NCBI RefSeq assembly: GCF_000715495.1
Contig: NZ_JNLX01000165.1
Span: forward strand, 48,866 to 112,865
Origin: Hymenobacter sp. IS2118
Lineage (GTDB): Bacteria; Bacteroidota; Bacteroidia; Cytophagales; Hymenobacteraceae
Length of the DNA stretch: 64,000 bases
Direction: 5' to 3'
Made by a program: the position numbers and the translations under genes. The notes beneath the pieces were generated by a model. That model ran no database searches. It saw only the letters and a list, made by a program, of their open reading frames with translations, and was not told the origin of the DNA. Of this stretch, positions 8,594 through 18,075 are shown one piece after another (within the stretch, counting starts at the first letter, position 1; the number at the start of each line of letters is the position of its first letter).

Positions 8594-8778
8594 GCCAAGG
8601 GCCGCCGTTGTACATAATATGGGCTTAATAACGTCATTCTGCGCCTGATGTTTACGGATAACCATGAGTTTCCAACTTTCTTTGCGCCTTGACTCCCGCT
8701 TTTAGTTGGAGAACTGTTCGCGCTTACTGCTTCCCACCCACCGCCTAATGCTCTCTGACTGCCTGTTGGAGCTCAATT

Positions 8779-10290
8779 ATGAAGAAAATCTCCAAGCTGC
8801 TCGTCGCTAACCGGGGCGAAATCGCATTGCGTATTCTCCGCTCCGCCAAAGAAATGGGCATTGCCACCGTGGCCATCTACTCCGAGGCCGACCGCAACGC
8901 CCTGCACGTGCGCTACGCCGACGAGGCCGTGTGCGTGGGCCCGCCCGCCTCGAAAGACAGCTACCTGCGCGGCGACAAGATTCTCGCGGTTTGTAAAGAG
9001 CTGGGCGTCGACGCTATTCACCCCGGCTATGGTTTCCTTTCCGAGAACGCCGGCTTCGCCCGGGCCGTACGCGAGGCGGGCCTGATTTTCGTGGGGCCCA
9101 GCCCGGAGGCCATGGAAATAATGGGCGACAAACTCTCGGCCAAGCAGGCGGTGAAAGCCTACAACATCCCGCTGGTGCCGGGCACCGACGAGGCCATTTC
9201 CGACGTGGCCGTGGCCAAGCAGATTGCGGAGGAAGTCGGCTTTCCCATTCTCATCAAGGCCTCAGCCGGCGGCGGTGGCAAGGGCATGCGCATCGTTAAC
9301 AATGCCGGGGAGTTTGAGGAACAGATGCAGCTTGCCATCAACGAAGCGGTATCAGCCTTTGGCAACGGCGCCGTTTTCATCGAGAAGTTTGTGACCGGGC
9401 CACGCCACATCGAAATTCAGGTGCTGGGCGACGAGCACGGCCACATCGTGCACCTGTTCGAGCGCGAGTGCAGCATCCAGCGCCGGCACCAGAAAGTAAT
9501 TGAAGAAGCGCCTTCGTCGGTACTCACGCCTGAGCTGCGCGCCCAAATGGGCCAGTGCGCCGTGGACGTGGCCCGCGCCTGCGACTACACCGGCGCCGGC
9601 ACCGTAGAGTTTTTGCTCGACGACCAGCACAACTTCTACTTCCTGGAGATGAACACCCGCCTCCAGGTAGAACATCCCGTAACCGAGCAAATCACGGGGC
9701 TCGATTTGGTGAAGGAGCAAATTAAAGTGGCTCAGGGCGAGCCCCTCGCCTTCGCACAGGCCGACCTCACCATCACCGGCCACGCCCTGGAGCTGCGCGT
9801 GTACGCCGAAGACCCCCAAAACAACTTCCTGCCCGACATCGGAACCCTAACCACCTACGTGCGCCCCCAGGGCCCCGGCGTGCGCGTAGACGACGGCTTT
9901 GAGCAAGGCATGGAAATCCCGATTTATTATGACCCTATGATTGCCAAGCTGGTCACCTTCGGGGCCGACCGCGCCGAGGCCATTGCCCGCATGCTGCGTG
10001 CCATCGAGGAGTATAAAATCACCGGCATCGAAACCACGCTGCCTTTCGGCACCTACGTACTAACGCACCCTGCCTTCGTGAGCGGCGACTTCGATACCAA
10101 CTTCATCCGCGACCATTTCACGGCCACCACCCTCGCGCCCACCCCGCCGGACGAGGCAACGGCTAAAATAGCCGCCGCGCTGGGCGCGTTGCTGCTTAGC
10201 GAGAAGAAACCCAAAGTAGCTCCTGCCACTGGCGAAACTGGTGGCGCGGAGGTTTCGGGCTGGCGGCGCAACCGGCTGGGTGTGCGGTAA
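8779..10290 (+). CDS. accC: Biotin carboxylase subunit of acetyl-/propionyl-CoA carboxylase
   Basis: ATP-grasp enzyme that carboxylates biotin on a carrier protein. In order: N-terminal LLVANRGEIALRI; the ATP glycine loop KASAGGGGKGM; the catalytic segment with ECSIQRRHQKVIEEAPS; MNTRLQVEHPVTE; and the C-terminal biotin-carboxylase domain (ALELRVYAEDP). With 503 residues it is about 50 longer than E. coli AccC (449). The extra tail is Pro/Lys-rich and ends in WRRNRL, a form common in Bacteroidota proteins that work with acyl-CoA carboxyltransferases. No biotin carrier or carboxyltransferase gene is adjacent, so acetyl-CoA and propionyl-CoA cannot be told apart here. Confidence 0.9.
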   Translation: MKKISKLLVANRGEIALRILRSAKEMGIATVAIYSEADRNALHVRYADEAVCVGPPASKDSYLRGDKILAVCKELGVDAIHPGYGFLSENAGFARAVREAGLIFVGPSPEAMEIMGDKLSAKQAVKAYNIPLVPGTDEAISDVAVAKQIAEEVGFPILIKASAGGGGKGMRIVNNAGEFEEQMQLAINEAVSAFGNGAVFIEKFVTGPRHIEIQVLGDEHGHIVHLFERECSIQRRHQKVIEEAPSSVLTPELRAQMGQCAVDVARACDYTGAGTVEFLLDDQHNFYFLEMNTRLQVEHPVTEQITGLDLVKEQIKVAQGEPLAFAQADLTITGHALELRVYAEDPQNNFLPDIGTLTTYVRPQGPGVRVDDGFEQGMEIPIYYDPMIAKLVTFGADRAEAIARMLRAIEEYKITGIETTLPFGTYVLTHPAFVSGDFDTNFIRDHFTATTLAPTPPDEATAKIAAALGALLLSEKKPKVAPATGETGGAEVSGWRRNRLGVR

Positions 10291-10338
10291 GAAGCATGTT
10301 TTAAGCACACGGGCACAAATAATCGCAGTTTTCAAACC

Positions 10339-10419
10339 GTCATGCCGAGCGCAGCCGAGGCCTCTCGCTCGTACCGTCCAACGCAGCAAGCGGTAGGCCT
10401 CGGCTGCGCTCGGCATGAC
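10339..10419. repeat. REP-like inverted repeat between convergent genes
   Basis: Arms of 25 identical bases (10339-10363 and 10395-10419) surround a partly paired centre (TACCG/CGGTA). The arms read GTCATGCCGAGCGCAGCCGA and onward. Elements of this wording are, to my knowledge, frequent between Hymenobacter genes. Here it lies between the ends of accC and the RES toxin gene and may end both transcripts. Confidence 0.85.
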
Positions 10420-10499
10420 CAAACGCAATATGATTGCTTTTACCCTACTGCTCATAGCCCCAAGTTGGCGAACTCCAACAGCGGCGTAGGCACTGGCAA

Positions 10500-10958
10500 C
10501 TATCCGTTTGCTTCCTTAATCCGCGGGTCAAACGCAAATTCCTCCCAGCCCACGATGCGAATCTGCCCGAAATCCGGGTGCAGGGTGTTGAGGACGTAGT
10601 TGTGCTCGTGGGCAATGATGGATGATGGCACCCGCAAGATGGCGGCCTCCTGGCGCTGGTACCAAGTGGCGCCCAAGGGCTGGCAGCGGGCGTAGTGGCG
10701 CGGCAATTGCCAATCGGCAGGCATTTGGTCCAGCGGTAAGTCCGCTATTGCAAGCGTTTCTGGTACGTCGATGCGGATGACTTTGAAGAGACTGTTGAGC
10801 CCTTCGCCGCTGCGGTGCACCACGTTTTCGAGGCAGGCCAGGGCGCGGCTGCCGGCGGCGTAAATAACCAGCTGGCCGCGCAGGTTCCAGCGGCCGGGGT
10901 TGCCGGAGGCCACCAGCTCGCCAGCATACTTGGCCAGGCAGATGCGGTAAATTTCCAC
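10500..10958 (-). CDS. RES-domain toxin
   Basis: The 152-residue protein has the RES domain: YRI near the N-terminus, GRWNLRGQLVIYAA (the R of R-E-S), SRALACLE (the E) and VPSSIIAHEHNYVLN (the S), followed by HPDF. RES toxins degrade NAD+, and cells stop growing when they act without the antitoxin. The start codon is GTG at 10958, 8 bases after the stop of the Xre-type antitoxin gene, so the pair is one operon with the antitoxin first. All three signature residues are present, which suggests an active toxin. Confidence 0.9.
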   Translation of the reverse strand: MEIYRICLAKYAGELVASGNPGRWNLRGQLVIYAAGSRALACLENVVHRSGEGLNSLFKVIRIDVPETLAIADLPLDQMPADWQLPRHYARCQPLGATWYQRQEAAILRVPSSIIAHEHNYVLNTLHPDFGQIRIVGWEEFAFDPRIKEANG

Positions 10959-10966
10959 GCGCGGCC

Positions 10967-11407
10967 CTATGCGAAATCGCCGTGGGCGATGCGGTCGACT
11001 TCATCGGCCACCAAATCGATGCCGCCGCTGGTTTCCAGCAAGGCCAGCGGTGGTTGGTTGTCGAGGCCGTAGGCGGGTTTGTCGAGCCAGCGCCGGAATG
11101 CGGACACCGAGCCAAACACTTCTTCGCCCTGACTAGCCAAGGCCAGCAACTTGAGCACTTGCTCGCTAGCAGCCGGTGCCAGACGCTTTTTGTCCAGCCG
11201 GTAAGAACGCAGGGTTTTGGTGGTGGTGTGCAGCAAATCGGCCAACTCGTCGGCACTCAACTGCAGCAGCGCGGCCACGTCGAAAGCCGTTTTAGCCAGC
11301 ACGCCGGTTCGCGCGTGCATTACCAGTGCGAAGGAATCGGCTACGGTAGCTTGCAGCCCAAGCAGGGCTGGCGTGTAAAGAGCAGAGGGAGCAGCAGCAG
11401 CAGTCAT
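10967..11407 (-). CDS. Xre/MbcA/ParS-type antitoxin (DUF2384)
   Basis: This 146-residue protein has an N-terminal helix-turn-helix-like region (AALLQLSADELADLLHTTTKTLRSYR) and the C-terminal toxin-binding domain with EEVFGSVSAFRRWLDKPAYGL and the ending GGIDLVADEVDRIAHG. In this family the C-terminus blocks the RES active site and the N-terminus represses the operon. The start is the ATG at 11407; a TTG 12 bases earlier is in frame but less likely. The inverted repeat at 11435-11475 is the probable operator. Confidence 0.9.
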   Translation of the reverse strand: MTAAAAPSALYTPALLGLQATVADSFALVMHARTGVLAKTAFDVAALLQLSADELADLLHTTTKTLRSYRLDKKRLAPAASEQVLKLLALASQGEEVFGSVSAFRRWLDKPAYGLDNQPPLALLETSGGIDLVADEVDRIAHGDFA

Positions 11408-11434
11408 GAGCGCAGGCAAAGGTGAGTTCCGAAA

Positions 11435-11475
11435 GATAGGAAGTTTTTCCGTAGATACGAGAAAAATTTCCTATC
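11435..11475. promoter_or_regulatory. Operator-like inverted repeat of the Xre-RES operon
   Basis: Arms of 15 bases (11435-11449 and 11461-11475; GATAGGAA(G/A)TTTTTC) match at all but one position around an 11-base spacer. The repeat overlaps TATCTTTC (11431-11438, minus strand), one base from the TAnnTTTG -7 consensus, 24 bases before the antitoxin ATG. Binding here would cover the promoter, as expected for autoregulation. The role is inferred from position. Confidence 0.65.
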
Positions 11476-11506
11476 CGTTCCCGCTTCCCCCCTAAACAGC
11501 TGGCGC

Positions 11507-12226
11507 TTAGATAAGCTCCATTACGTCCTTAACCCCTATCGGCCGGTGCGTGGTAAAGCCTTCGCCAAACTCCACTCCTATCATGTGGCCGAACTCGCGG
11601 GCCCGGGCTTCCATAAACTTTGAAAATTCCTGGCTCGATAAATAGGTACTCGGCCCATCGAGGTCGGGGTTGAAAAACTGCGTTTTATACGCCTGAATGG
11701 ACGCCCACTTGGTTTCCCAATGCGCCGATATATCCACCACGAAAGCCGGCACAATGGCGCGGTCCTGAATGTAGTGGTACACGTTGCGGGGGCGCCAGGG
11801 TACTTGCGGCTGGCCATCGTCGCCCAGGGTTTCAATCATGCGCAAACCTGCTAAAAAACAGGCATCAGCCGCCAACTGAGCGCCGCGCCCGTGGTCGGGG
11901 TGGCGGTCGCGAATGGCGTTGCACAGCACCACCTCGGGCTGGTAGCGACGGATTGCGGCAATGAGGGGTAGCTGGTGCTCACGCTCATTACGAAAAAATC
12001 CATCGGGCAGGCCCAGGTTCTCGCGGGCGCTCAAACCCAAAATCACGCTGGCGGCAGCAGCTTCCTCCGCCCGGGTCGCGGCCGTGCCCCGAGTGCCCAG
12101 CTCGCCGCGCGTGAAGTCCACAACTCCGATTTTTTTTCCCGCGGCGGCGGCCACGGCCAACGTACCGGAGCACGACATCTCCACGTCGTCGGGATGCGCC
12201 CCAAGGGCCAGGATATCAAGCTTCAT
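11507..12226 (-). CDS. bshB1: Bacillithiol biosynthesis deacetylase BshB1
   Basis: Zinc-dependent LmbE/PIG-L deacetylase that converts GlcNAc-malate to GlcN-malate in bacillithiol synthesis. The AHPDD motif (A10-D14) and the second zinc motif HPDH near residue 110 are both present, as is the family segment DFTRGELGTRGT. At 239 residues it has the normal size. A GTG precedes the ATG at 12226 by one codon; the ATG is preferred. The 31-base left arm of a long inverted repeat overlaps the start codon. No bshA or bshC is nearby. Confidence 0.92.
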   Translation of the reverse strand: MKLDILALGAHPDDVEMSCSGTLAVAAAAGKKIGVVDFTRGELGTRGTAATRAEEAAAASVILGLSARENLGLPDGFFRNEREHQLPLIAAIRRYQPEVVLCNAIRDRHPDHGRGAQLAADACFLAGLRMIETLGDDGQPQVPWRPRNVYHYIQDRAIVPAFVVDISAHWETKWASIQAYKTQFFNPDLDGPSTYLSSQEFSKFMEARAREFGHMIGVEFGEGFTTHRPIGVKDVMELI

Positions 12227-12358
12227 CACTGATTTTCGCTGATTGAAATGATTACACTGATTATTAGTATGGCATCGAAGCCGTTGTCAGGATTTACGGA
12301 GCTACTGGGATTACGGTACGAAACAGGGTAATCATTCCAATCAGCGAAAATCAGTGAT
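12225..12358. repeat. Long inverted repeat between the peptidase gene and bshB1
   Basis: Arms of 31 bases (12225-12255 and 12328-12358) match at 30 positions around a 72-base centre. The left arm includes the first bases of bshB1 and the right arm ends 2 bases before the stop codon of the upstream peptidase gene, so it fills the whole gap. A transcript crossing it would fold the bshB1 start into a stem. Confidence 0.85.
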
Positions 12359-12359
12359 A

Positions 12360-13514
12360 CTACTTGATGCGAACCGTGCGACCAGGCTGCAACGTTTTGA
12401 TGCCGGGGTTCAACCTCTTCAGCGTGCTCAGGCCCACGCCGTGGCGCTCGGCAATTTCCGAAAGGGTATCGCCCGAGCGCACCTTGTAGGTAACGGTCTG
12501 CCGGGCCTTGGCAGGCCGGCTGCTGCTGGTTCGGCCGCTGCTACTACGGCTGCTGCTACTCCGGCTTCGGGTTTGCAACGACCGGTTGTAGTAGTTGAAC
12601 AGCTCCGAGGTAATGGTGAAATTATCCTTCCGCAACTTGTAGTCCGGAAAATCATACACCAATGCCGGGTTGATGGGGTTGCCTTGGTAGCGCACTTCAA
12701 AGTGCAGGTGCGAGCCCGTGCTCCGCCCCGTACTGCCGCCGTAGCCAATAAGCTGGCCCGCCTTCACGAAGGTACCCACCGGCACCAGCGCCTTGCTCAT
12801 GTGGCCGTATATGGTTTCCAGGCCGTTGTAATGGCGCACCAGTATGTAATTACCGTACCCGCCCCCGTCCCAGGCGTTGATACGAACCACGCCATCAAAA
12901 ACGGTTTTTACCGAGTCCCCGGTGTTGAGGTCGAGGTCCATGCCATAATGCCAGCGATAGCCCCGGAAAGCAAACCCGGAAGTAATAGGGGTCTTCACCA
13001 GAGGCATGCTGGCAAAACGCTCGCGCGAAGGGTCGGTGAGCTTCAGTTGCAGGGAGTCGCGGTAGGTGCGGCCATCCACGCGGTAGGGATTTACGGTGCG
13101 CGTGTCCCAGATGGAATAGTAGCCCGCCACCTTCACCCAGGAGGAATCAATCAGTACTTCCTCCGACATTTCCACGATTTCCTGCCCGCCCAAATTGAGC
13201 CGGGAAGTGTCTTCGCTTACAATGCTCAGCTTTTTGGCGGGATTGAAGAAGATTGATTTTGCTGCGTCAGAATCGTCATCAGCTAATTCCTCGGTTTCGA
13301 TAACCGTTGTGGTATCAGGGCGCACGTAACGCATTCTTGGCGTTTTGATGCGGAAAAAGTCGGCATTGCCGGTGGCGTTGCCGGCCTGGGCTTTGGTGCG
13401 TGGCGCTTTGCGACGCTGCGCGTACGCCGGGTTCAGTCCCGCCAGCAGCACCAGGAGCGCCAACAGCAGCAGCGCCGGACGCCAGTAACTTATTTTCAGA
13501 TAGGTCAAAAGCAA
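12360..13514 (-). CDS. M23 peptidase with C-terminal LysM domain
   Basis: Secreted zinc endopeptidase for peptidoglycan. After a hydrophobic signal or anchor segment (residues about 11-32, ending AYAQ) and a variable region, the M23 domain shows HYGMDLD (about residues 190-196) and GSHLHFEVR (about 265-273), the four metal and catalytic positions. A serine/arginine linker (about 312-335) leads to a LysM domain starting TYKVRSGDTLSEIAERHG, which binds glycan strands. No ATG lies in the open frame before the signal segment, so the start must be TTG (13514 or 13508). It is an envelope hydrolase or, if regulated, an activator in cell separation. Confidence 0.88.
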   Translation of the reverse strand: MLLTYLKISYWRPALLLLALLVLLAGLNPAYAQRRKAPRTKAQAGNATGNADFFRIKTPRMRYVRPDTTTVIETEELADDDSDAAKSIFFNPAKKLSIVSEDTSRLNLGGQEIVEMSEEVLIDSSWVKVAGYYSIWDTRTVNPYRVDGRTYRDSLQLKLTDPSRERFASMPLVKTPITSGFAFRGYRWHYGMDLDLNTGDSVKTVFDGVVRINAWDGGGYGNYILVRHYNGLETIYGHMSKALVPVGTFVKAGQLIGYGGSTGRSTGSHLHFEVRYQGNPINPALVYDFPDYKLRKDNFTITSELFNYYNRSLQTRSRSSSSRSSSGRTSSSRPAKARQTVTYKVRSGDTLSEIAERHGVGLSTLKRLNPGIKTLQPGRTVRIK

Positions 13515-13588
13515 ACAGGGAAAAGGCCGAGGGCAATGGGAATAATCAGCCCACGCCTCGTGCCGTTCTTTTTAAAACAAGTGGTCAG

Positions 13589-13616
13589 AAAAGACGAGCT
13601 CCAGAGCTCGCCTTTT
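13589..13616 (-). terminator. Terminator after trxB
   Basis: A 13-base stem (13589-13601 with 13604-13616, one mismatch) has AAAAG/CTTTT ends; on the minus strand it ends in TTTT. It begins 23 bases beyond the trxB stop. Confidence 0.75.
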
Positions 13617-13638
13617 CTAACACGTCAATGCGCGGTTT

Positions 13639-14574
13639 TTAGTGTGCGCCCAGCGCTGCTAAATAACGTTCCGCGTCCAAAGCAGCCATGCAGCCGGTGC
13701 CAGCGGCCGTCACGGCCTGCCGGTAAGTGTAGTCCTGCACGTCGCCGCAGGCAAAAATACCGTCGATGTTGGTCTTGCTCGTGCCGGGAATGGTCTTCAG
13801 GTAGCCCTGCTCGTCGTGGTGCAGGTAGGACTGAAAAATCTTGGAATTCGGCTCGTGCCCGATGGCCACAAAGAAACCGGTAAGCTTGATTTCGCGGGTT
13901 TCCTGCGTCAGTGTATTTTTCACACGCACGCCCTCCACGGCGTGCTCACCCAAAATCTCATCCGTCACAGTATCGAACAGCACCTCAATCTTAGGGTTGT
14001 CGAGCACACGCTTTTGCATAATTTTCGAGGCTTTCATCTCGCTTTTGCGCACAATCATGGTCACCTTGCTGCACAGATTGGCCAGATACGTAGCTTCCTC
14101 AGCAGCAGTATCGCCGGCGCCCACAATGGCTACTTCCTGCCCGCGGTAGAAGAACCCGTCGCACACCGCGCAGGCCGACACGCCCGAACCATTCAGCCGC
14201 GCTTCCGACGGAATCCCCAGCCACTTGGCTGAAGCGCCAGTGGCAATAATTACGGTATCGGCCGTCAGCTCCAGGCTTTCGTCGATGGTAATTTTGCGTG
14301 GGTGCACCGAAAAGTCCACGGCCGTGGCAATACCGAAGCGAATGTCGGTACCGAAGCGGGTGGCCTGTTTTTTCAGGTCTTCCATCATCTCCGGGCCCAT
14401 CACGCCATCAGCGTACCCCGGAAAATTCTCCACGTCATTCGTAATTGTGAGCTGGCCACCAGGCTGCAAGCCCATGTACATAACGGGCATCATGTTGGCG
14501 CGGGCAGCGTAGATAGCAGCAGTGTAACCAGCCGGCCCGGAGCCGATAATCAGGCATTTGATGTGTTCAGACAT
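13639..14574 (-). CDS. trxB: Thioredoxin-disulfide reductase
   Basis: FAD/NADPH enzyme that reduces thioredoxin. The FAD-binding fingerprint IIGSGPAGYTAAIYAARA is at the N-terminus, the redox pair is C135-A-V-C138-D, the NADPH fingerprint is VAIVGAGDTAAEEA, and the C-terminal FAD motif is GIFACGDVQD. Its length of 311 residues is typical of the low-molecular-weight class. The gene stands alone with its own terminator. Together with bshB1 it gives the cell two thiol systems. Confidence 0.96.
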   Translation of the reverse strand: MSEHIKCLIIGSGPAGYTAAIYAARANMMPVMYMGLQPGGQLTITNDVENFPGYADGVMGPEMMEDLKKQATRFGTDIRFGIATAVDFSVHPRKITIDESLELTADTVIIATGASAKWLGIPSEARLNGSGVSACAVCDGFFYRGQEVAIVGAGDTAAEEATYLANLCSKVTMIVRKSEMKASKIMQKRVLDNPKIEVLFDTVTDEILGEHAVEGVRVKNTLTQETREIKLTGFFVAIGHEPNSKIFQSYLHHDEQGYLKTIPGTSKTNIDGIFACGDVQDYTYRQAVTAAGTGCMAALDAERYLAALGAH

Positions 14575-14671
14575 TGCGTTGTGCGGTCAGCCTTCGCTTT
14601 CCGTATTAAAGCTGATTTTTAAATAAAAGTCTCACGGCAAGCCAAAGCCTCCCGCTCAGGTGCTACAAAAA

Positions 14672-14693
14672 ACCCCAACCTTACAGTCGGGGT
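14672..14693 (-). terminator. Terminator of rpoD
   Basis: ACCCCAAC (14672-14679) pairs with GTCGGGGT (14686-14693). On the minus strand the stem is followed by a run of six or more T, 27 bases after the rpoD stop. Confidence 0.85.
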
Positions 14694-14719
14694 CTTTCAA
14701 TAACAAATCTAACTAAAAG

Positions 14720-15583
14720 TTAGCCCAGATAAGGCTTCAGCGCCTTCGAGCGCGACGTGTGCCGCAAACGACGAATCGCCTTCTCCTTAATCTGACGCAC
14801 CCGCTCGCGGGTCAGATTGAACTTCTCGCCAATTTCCTCCAGGGTCAGAGCAGCCTCACCATTGAGCCCGAAATAGAGCGTGATAACATCAGCCTCACGC
14901 TTGGTGAGCGTGCTCAGGGCGCGCTGCACTTCCTTGCGAAGCGAGTCGTTCATCAGCGCCATATCCGGCGACTCTTCGTCCTCGTTTTCAAGTACGTCGA
15001 GAAGACGGTTTTCCTCACCCTGTACGAAGGGAGCATCTACCGATACATGGCGGCCCGAGATTTTCAGGGTGTCCACCACTTCCGAGGTAGTCAATTCCAG
15101 CACTTCGGCGATTTCCTCCGGCGAAGGCTCGCGCTCGAATTTCTGCTCCAGTTCCGAGAAGGACTTGCTGATTTTGTTCAGCGAACCCACCCGGTTCAGG
15201 GGCAACCGTACGATACGGCTCTGCTCGGCCAGGGCCTGCAGAATCGACTGGCGAATCCACCAAACAGCGTACGAGATGAATTTAAAGCCGCGGGTTTCAT
15301 CGAAACGCTTAGCCGCTTTGATAAGACCGAGGTTGCCTTCATTAATGAGGTCACCCAGGCTAAGCCCTTGGTTCTGATACTGTTTTGCAACCGACACTAC
15401 GAAACGCAGGTTGGCTTTCGTCAATTTTTCCAGCGCCTGCTGGTCTCCGTCGCGGATGCGCTGCGCAAGCGTAACCTCCTCGTCGGGCGTGAGCAAATCA
15501 ACCTTGCCAATCTCCTGGAGGTATTTATCCAGCGACTGGCTTTCGCGGTTGGTAATCTGCTTACTAATTTTTAGCTGTCTCAT
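14720..15583 (-). CDS. rpoD: Primary RNA polymerase sigma factor of the short Bacteroidota type
   Basis: Sigma-70 of 287 residues that lacks region 1.1 and the non-conserved region of E. coli RpoD, as usual in Bacteroidota. Region 1.2 ([20 protein letters not shown]), region 2 ([28 protein letters not shown]), region 3 and region 4 ([24 protein letters not shown]) follow in order. It directs transcription from the TTG-N19-TAnnTTTG promoters seen in this window. Confidence 0.97.
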   Translation of the reverse strand: MRQLKISKQITNRESQSLDKYLQEIGKVDLLTPDEEVTLAQRIRDGDQQALEKLTKANLRFVVSVAKQYQNQGLSLGDLINEGNLGLIKAAKRFDETRGFKFISYAVWWIRQSILQALAEQSRIVRLPLNRVGSLNKISKSFSELEQKFEREPSPEEIAEVLELTTSEVVDTLKISGRHVSVDAPFVQGEENRLLDVLENEDEESPDMALMNDSLRKEVQRALSTLTKREADVITLYFGLNGEAALTLEEIGEKFNLTRERVRQIKEKAIRRLRHTSRSKALKPYLG

Positions 15584-15706
15584 TGGGGACTAGGTAAGAA
15601 CAATATCTGATGGGGTTATACGTAAGAAAAAGCCGTCCGGACAGGCCCCTAAGTCAGAGGTAGCCAACAGGCTTCCTCCGACATTAGTTCGGGACCGTCC
15701 GTGCAA

Positions 15707-17878
15707 CTACGCCTGAGCTTCGCCGTTGCTGGCTGCGGCCGTTTCCGGCTTGGGCAGCAACACCTTACGCGACAAGCGGTATTTACCGGTTTTCTTATCG
15801 ATTTCCACCAGTTTCACGTCAATATCCTGGCCCACTTCCAACAAGCCTTCCAGCGTCTGAATCCGCTCGTGCGTCACTTCCGAAATGTGCAGTAGTCCGT
15901 CTTTGCCGGGCATAATCTCCACAAAAGCGCCGTAGGGCTGAATGCTGCGCACTTTGCCTTTGTACACCTCGCCCACTTCCGGCTGCGCCGCGATGGCCCG
16001 AATCCGGTCGATGGCGCCTTGCATGTCGTCTTGGTTAGCCGCGTAAATGCTTACGTGGCCCTTCTCGTCCTTCTCCTCGATAATCACCGTAGCGTTGGTA
16101 TCCTTCTGGATTTGCTGGATAACCTTGCCGCCTGGCCCGATGATGGCGCCAATAAACTCTTTATCAATCAGCATTTTGTGCGAGCGTGGCGTGTGAGCTT
16201 TCAGCTCAGCTGCTGGCGCGGCAATGGTCTTCGCCATTTCGGCGAGAATGTGCAGGCGGCCGGCACGGGCCTGGTGCAGCGCGGCGGTCAGAATCTCATT
16301 ACTCAGGCCCTGGATTTTGATATCCATCTGGCAGGCGCAAATGCCTTTCTCGGTGCCGGTCACTTTGAAGTCCATGTCACCGAGGTGGTCCTCGTCGCCA
16401 AGAATGTCGCTCAGCACGGCATATTCGCCGGTTTCCTTATCCTGAACCAAGCCCATGGCAATGCCCGAAACGGCACCCGTGATTTTCACACCAGCATCCA
16501 TCAGCGCCAGCGAGCCGGCGCAAACCGTGGCCATCGAGCTGGAACCGTTCGACTCCAGGATGTCCGACACGATGCGGATGGTGTAAGGGTTTTCGTCCTC
16601 CGAGGGCAGCACCTGCTTTAGCGAGCGCAGGGCCAGGTTGCCGTGGCCGATTTCGCGGCGGCCAGCGCCCCGGTTGGGCTTCACTTCGCCGGTCGAGAAA
16701 CCGGGGAAGTTGTAGTGCAACATGAACTTCGAGTAACCCTTGGTCAGCGGCTGGTCCACAATCTGCTCATCGAGCTTGGTGCCGAGCGTGGCCGTGGTCA
16801 GGCTTTGGGTTTCGCCACGGGTGAAAATGGCCGAGCCGTGCGCACCGGGCAAATAGTTGATTTCCGACCAGATGGGGCGAATTTCGGTGAGCTGACGGCC
16901 GTCGAGACGCACCCGCTCCTTCACCATCATGTCGCGAATAGCTTTCTTTTCAGCTGAGCCATAATAGCGGCTGAACATCTTCATGTTCAGTTCCGCATCT
17001 ACGGCCAGTAATTGCTCCAGCACGGCTTTTTTCACCTTGCCAAAGCCTTCCTTGCGGCCACCTTTGCTGGTGTTGCCGCTGCGGGCCACGTCGTAAGCAC
17101 CCTGGTAAACAGCGTCCAGAATGGTCTTTTTCAGTTCCTCGTTTTCCTCGTACTTGGGGTACTCGCGCGTAGGTGAATCGGCCGTGCGGCCCACGGCCTC
17201 GGCCAGGTCCTTTTGCAACTGGCACTGGGCCTTGATGGCTTCGTGACCGAAGGCAATGGCCGCTACCATTTCCTCTTCGCTCACTTCCTTCATCGCACCT
17301 TCCACCATGGCCACAGAGTCGGCAGTAGCGCCTATCATGAGGTCCATGTCGGCGCGGGCCAGGTCGGAAGTTTTAGGGTTGATATGGAACTGGCCGTCGA
17401 TGCGCGCCACGCGCACTTCGGAAATCGGGCCAGCAAACGGAATGTCGGAAATCGACAGCGCAGCCGAAGCGGCCAGGGCGGCCAGTGCATCGGGCTGTAC
17501 TTCTTTATCGGCCGAGATGAGGGTAATCATTACCTGCACCTCATAGTGGTAGTCTTTGGGGAACATCGGCCGCAGGATGCGGTCGACGAGGCGGCAGACC
17601 AGGATTTCGTGGTCGCTCAGGCGGCCTTCGCGGCGCTGAAACGAGCCGGGGATTTTGCCGGCCGAGCCGAATTTCTCCTGATAATCAACCGACAGCGGCA
17701 GAAAATCAACGCCTTCGCGCTGGCTCGGGGCCGAAACCACCGTGGCGAGCAGCATGGTATCGCCGAGACGAACCACGACGGCACCGTCGGCGAATTTGGC
17801 CAGCTTGCCGGTTTCGATGGAGATGACGCGGCCGTCGGGCAGCGCCAGGGTTTTAGTAATGGCGTGGGGTTGGGACAT
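15707..17878 (-). CDS. pnp: Polyribonucleotide nucleotidyltransferase (PNPase)
   Basis: 3'-5' phosphorolytic exoribonuclease of 723 residues. Two RNase PH-like domains are joined by a helical linker; the second holds [15 protein letters not shown] and [20 protein letters not shown] ([16 protein letters not shown]) and S1 ([29 protein letters not shown]) domains close the protein. The frame is open further upstream to 17962, but the ATG at 17878 begins the conserved sequence. It follows rpsO on the same strand after the terminator at 18029-18062, the order found in many bacteria. Confidence 0.97.
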   Translation of the reverse strand: MSQPHAITKTLALPDGRVISIETGKLAKFADGAVVVRLGDTMLLATVVSAPSQREGVDFLPLSVDYQEKFGSAGKIPGSFQRREGRLSDHEILVCRLVDRILRPMFPKDYHYEVQVMITLISADKEVQPDALAALAASAALSISDIPFAGPISEVRVARIDGQFHINPKTSDLARADMDLMIGATADSVAMVEGAMKEVSEEEMVAAIAFGHEAIKAQCQLQKDLAEAVGRTADSPTREYPKYEENEELKKTILDAVYQGAYDVARSGNTSKGGRKEGFGKVKKAVLEQLLAVDAELNMKMFSRYYGSAEKKAIRDMMVKERVRLDGRQLTEIRPIWSEINYLPGAHGSAIFTRGETQSLTTATLGTKLDEQIVDQPLTKGYSKFMLHYNFPGFSTGEVKPNRGAGRREIGHGNLALRSLKQVLPSEDENPYTIRIVSDILESNGSSSMATVCAGSLALMDAGVKITGAVSGIAMGLVQDKETGEYAVLSDILGDEDHLGDMDFKVTGTEKGICACQMDIKIQGLSNEILTAALHQARAGRLHILAEMAKTIAAPAAELKAHTPRSHKMLIDKEFIGAIIGPGGKVIQQIQKDTNATVIIEEKDEKGHVSIYAANQDDMQGAIDRIRAIAAQPEVGEVYKGKVRSIQPYGAFVEIMPGKDGLLHISEVTHERIQTLEGLLEVGQDIDVKLVEIDKKTGKYRLSRKVLLPKPETAAASNGEAQA

Positions 17879-18028
17879 CAGCGGGATTTGCTTGGATAAG
17901 CGACAGCGGGCGAGCAGCCAAAAACGAGCGCCGCGCACGGCTCTCGCTACTCTGGTAAACACAACAATGCAACACGATAAACAGCTTTCCGGGCCGGCCT
18001 CGGCGCCAAACCAACCCGAACAAAAAAA

Positions 18029-18062
18029 GAGTAGGGAACCTTCGTTGGAAGGCTCCCTACTC
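18029..18062 (-). terminator. Terminator of rpsO
   Basis: A 15-base stem (18029-18043 with 18048-18062, one mismatch) with a GTTG loop is followed on the minus strand by seven T. It lies 14 bases after the rpsO stop, so readthrough or a second promoter must feed pnp. Confidence 0.9.
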
Positions 18063-18075
18063 TCAGATTCCGGAC

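Noticed and set aside
15650..15706. A GCCGTCCGGACAGGC hairpin as pnp terminator
   Set aside because: The pairing leaves almost no loop and depends on mismatches; not good enough to call.
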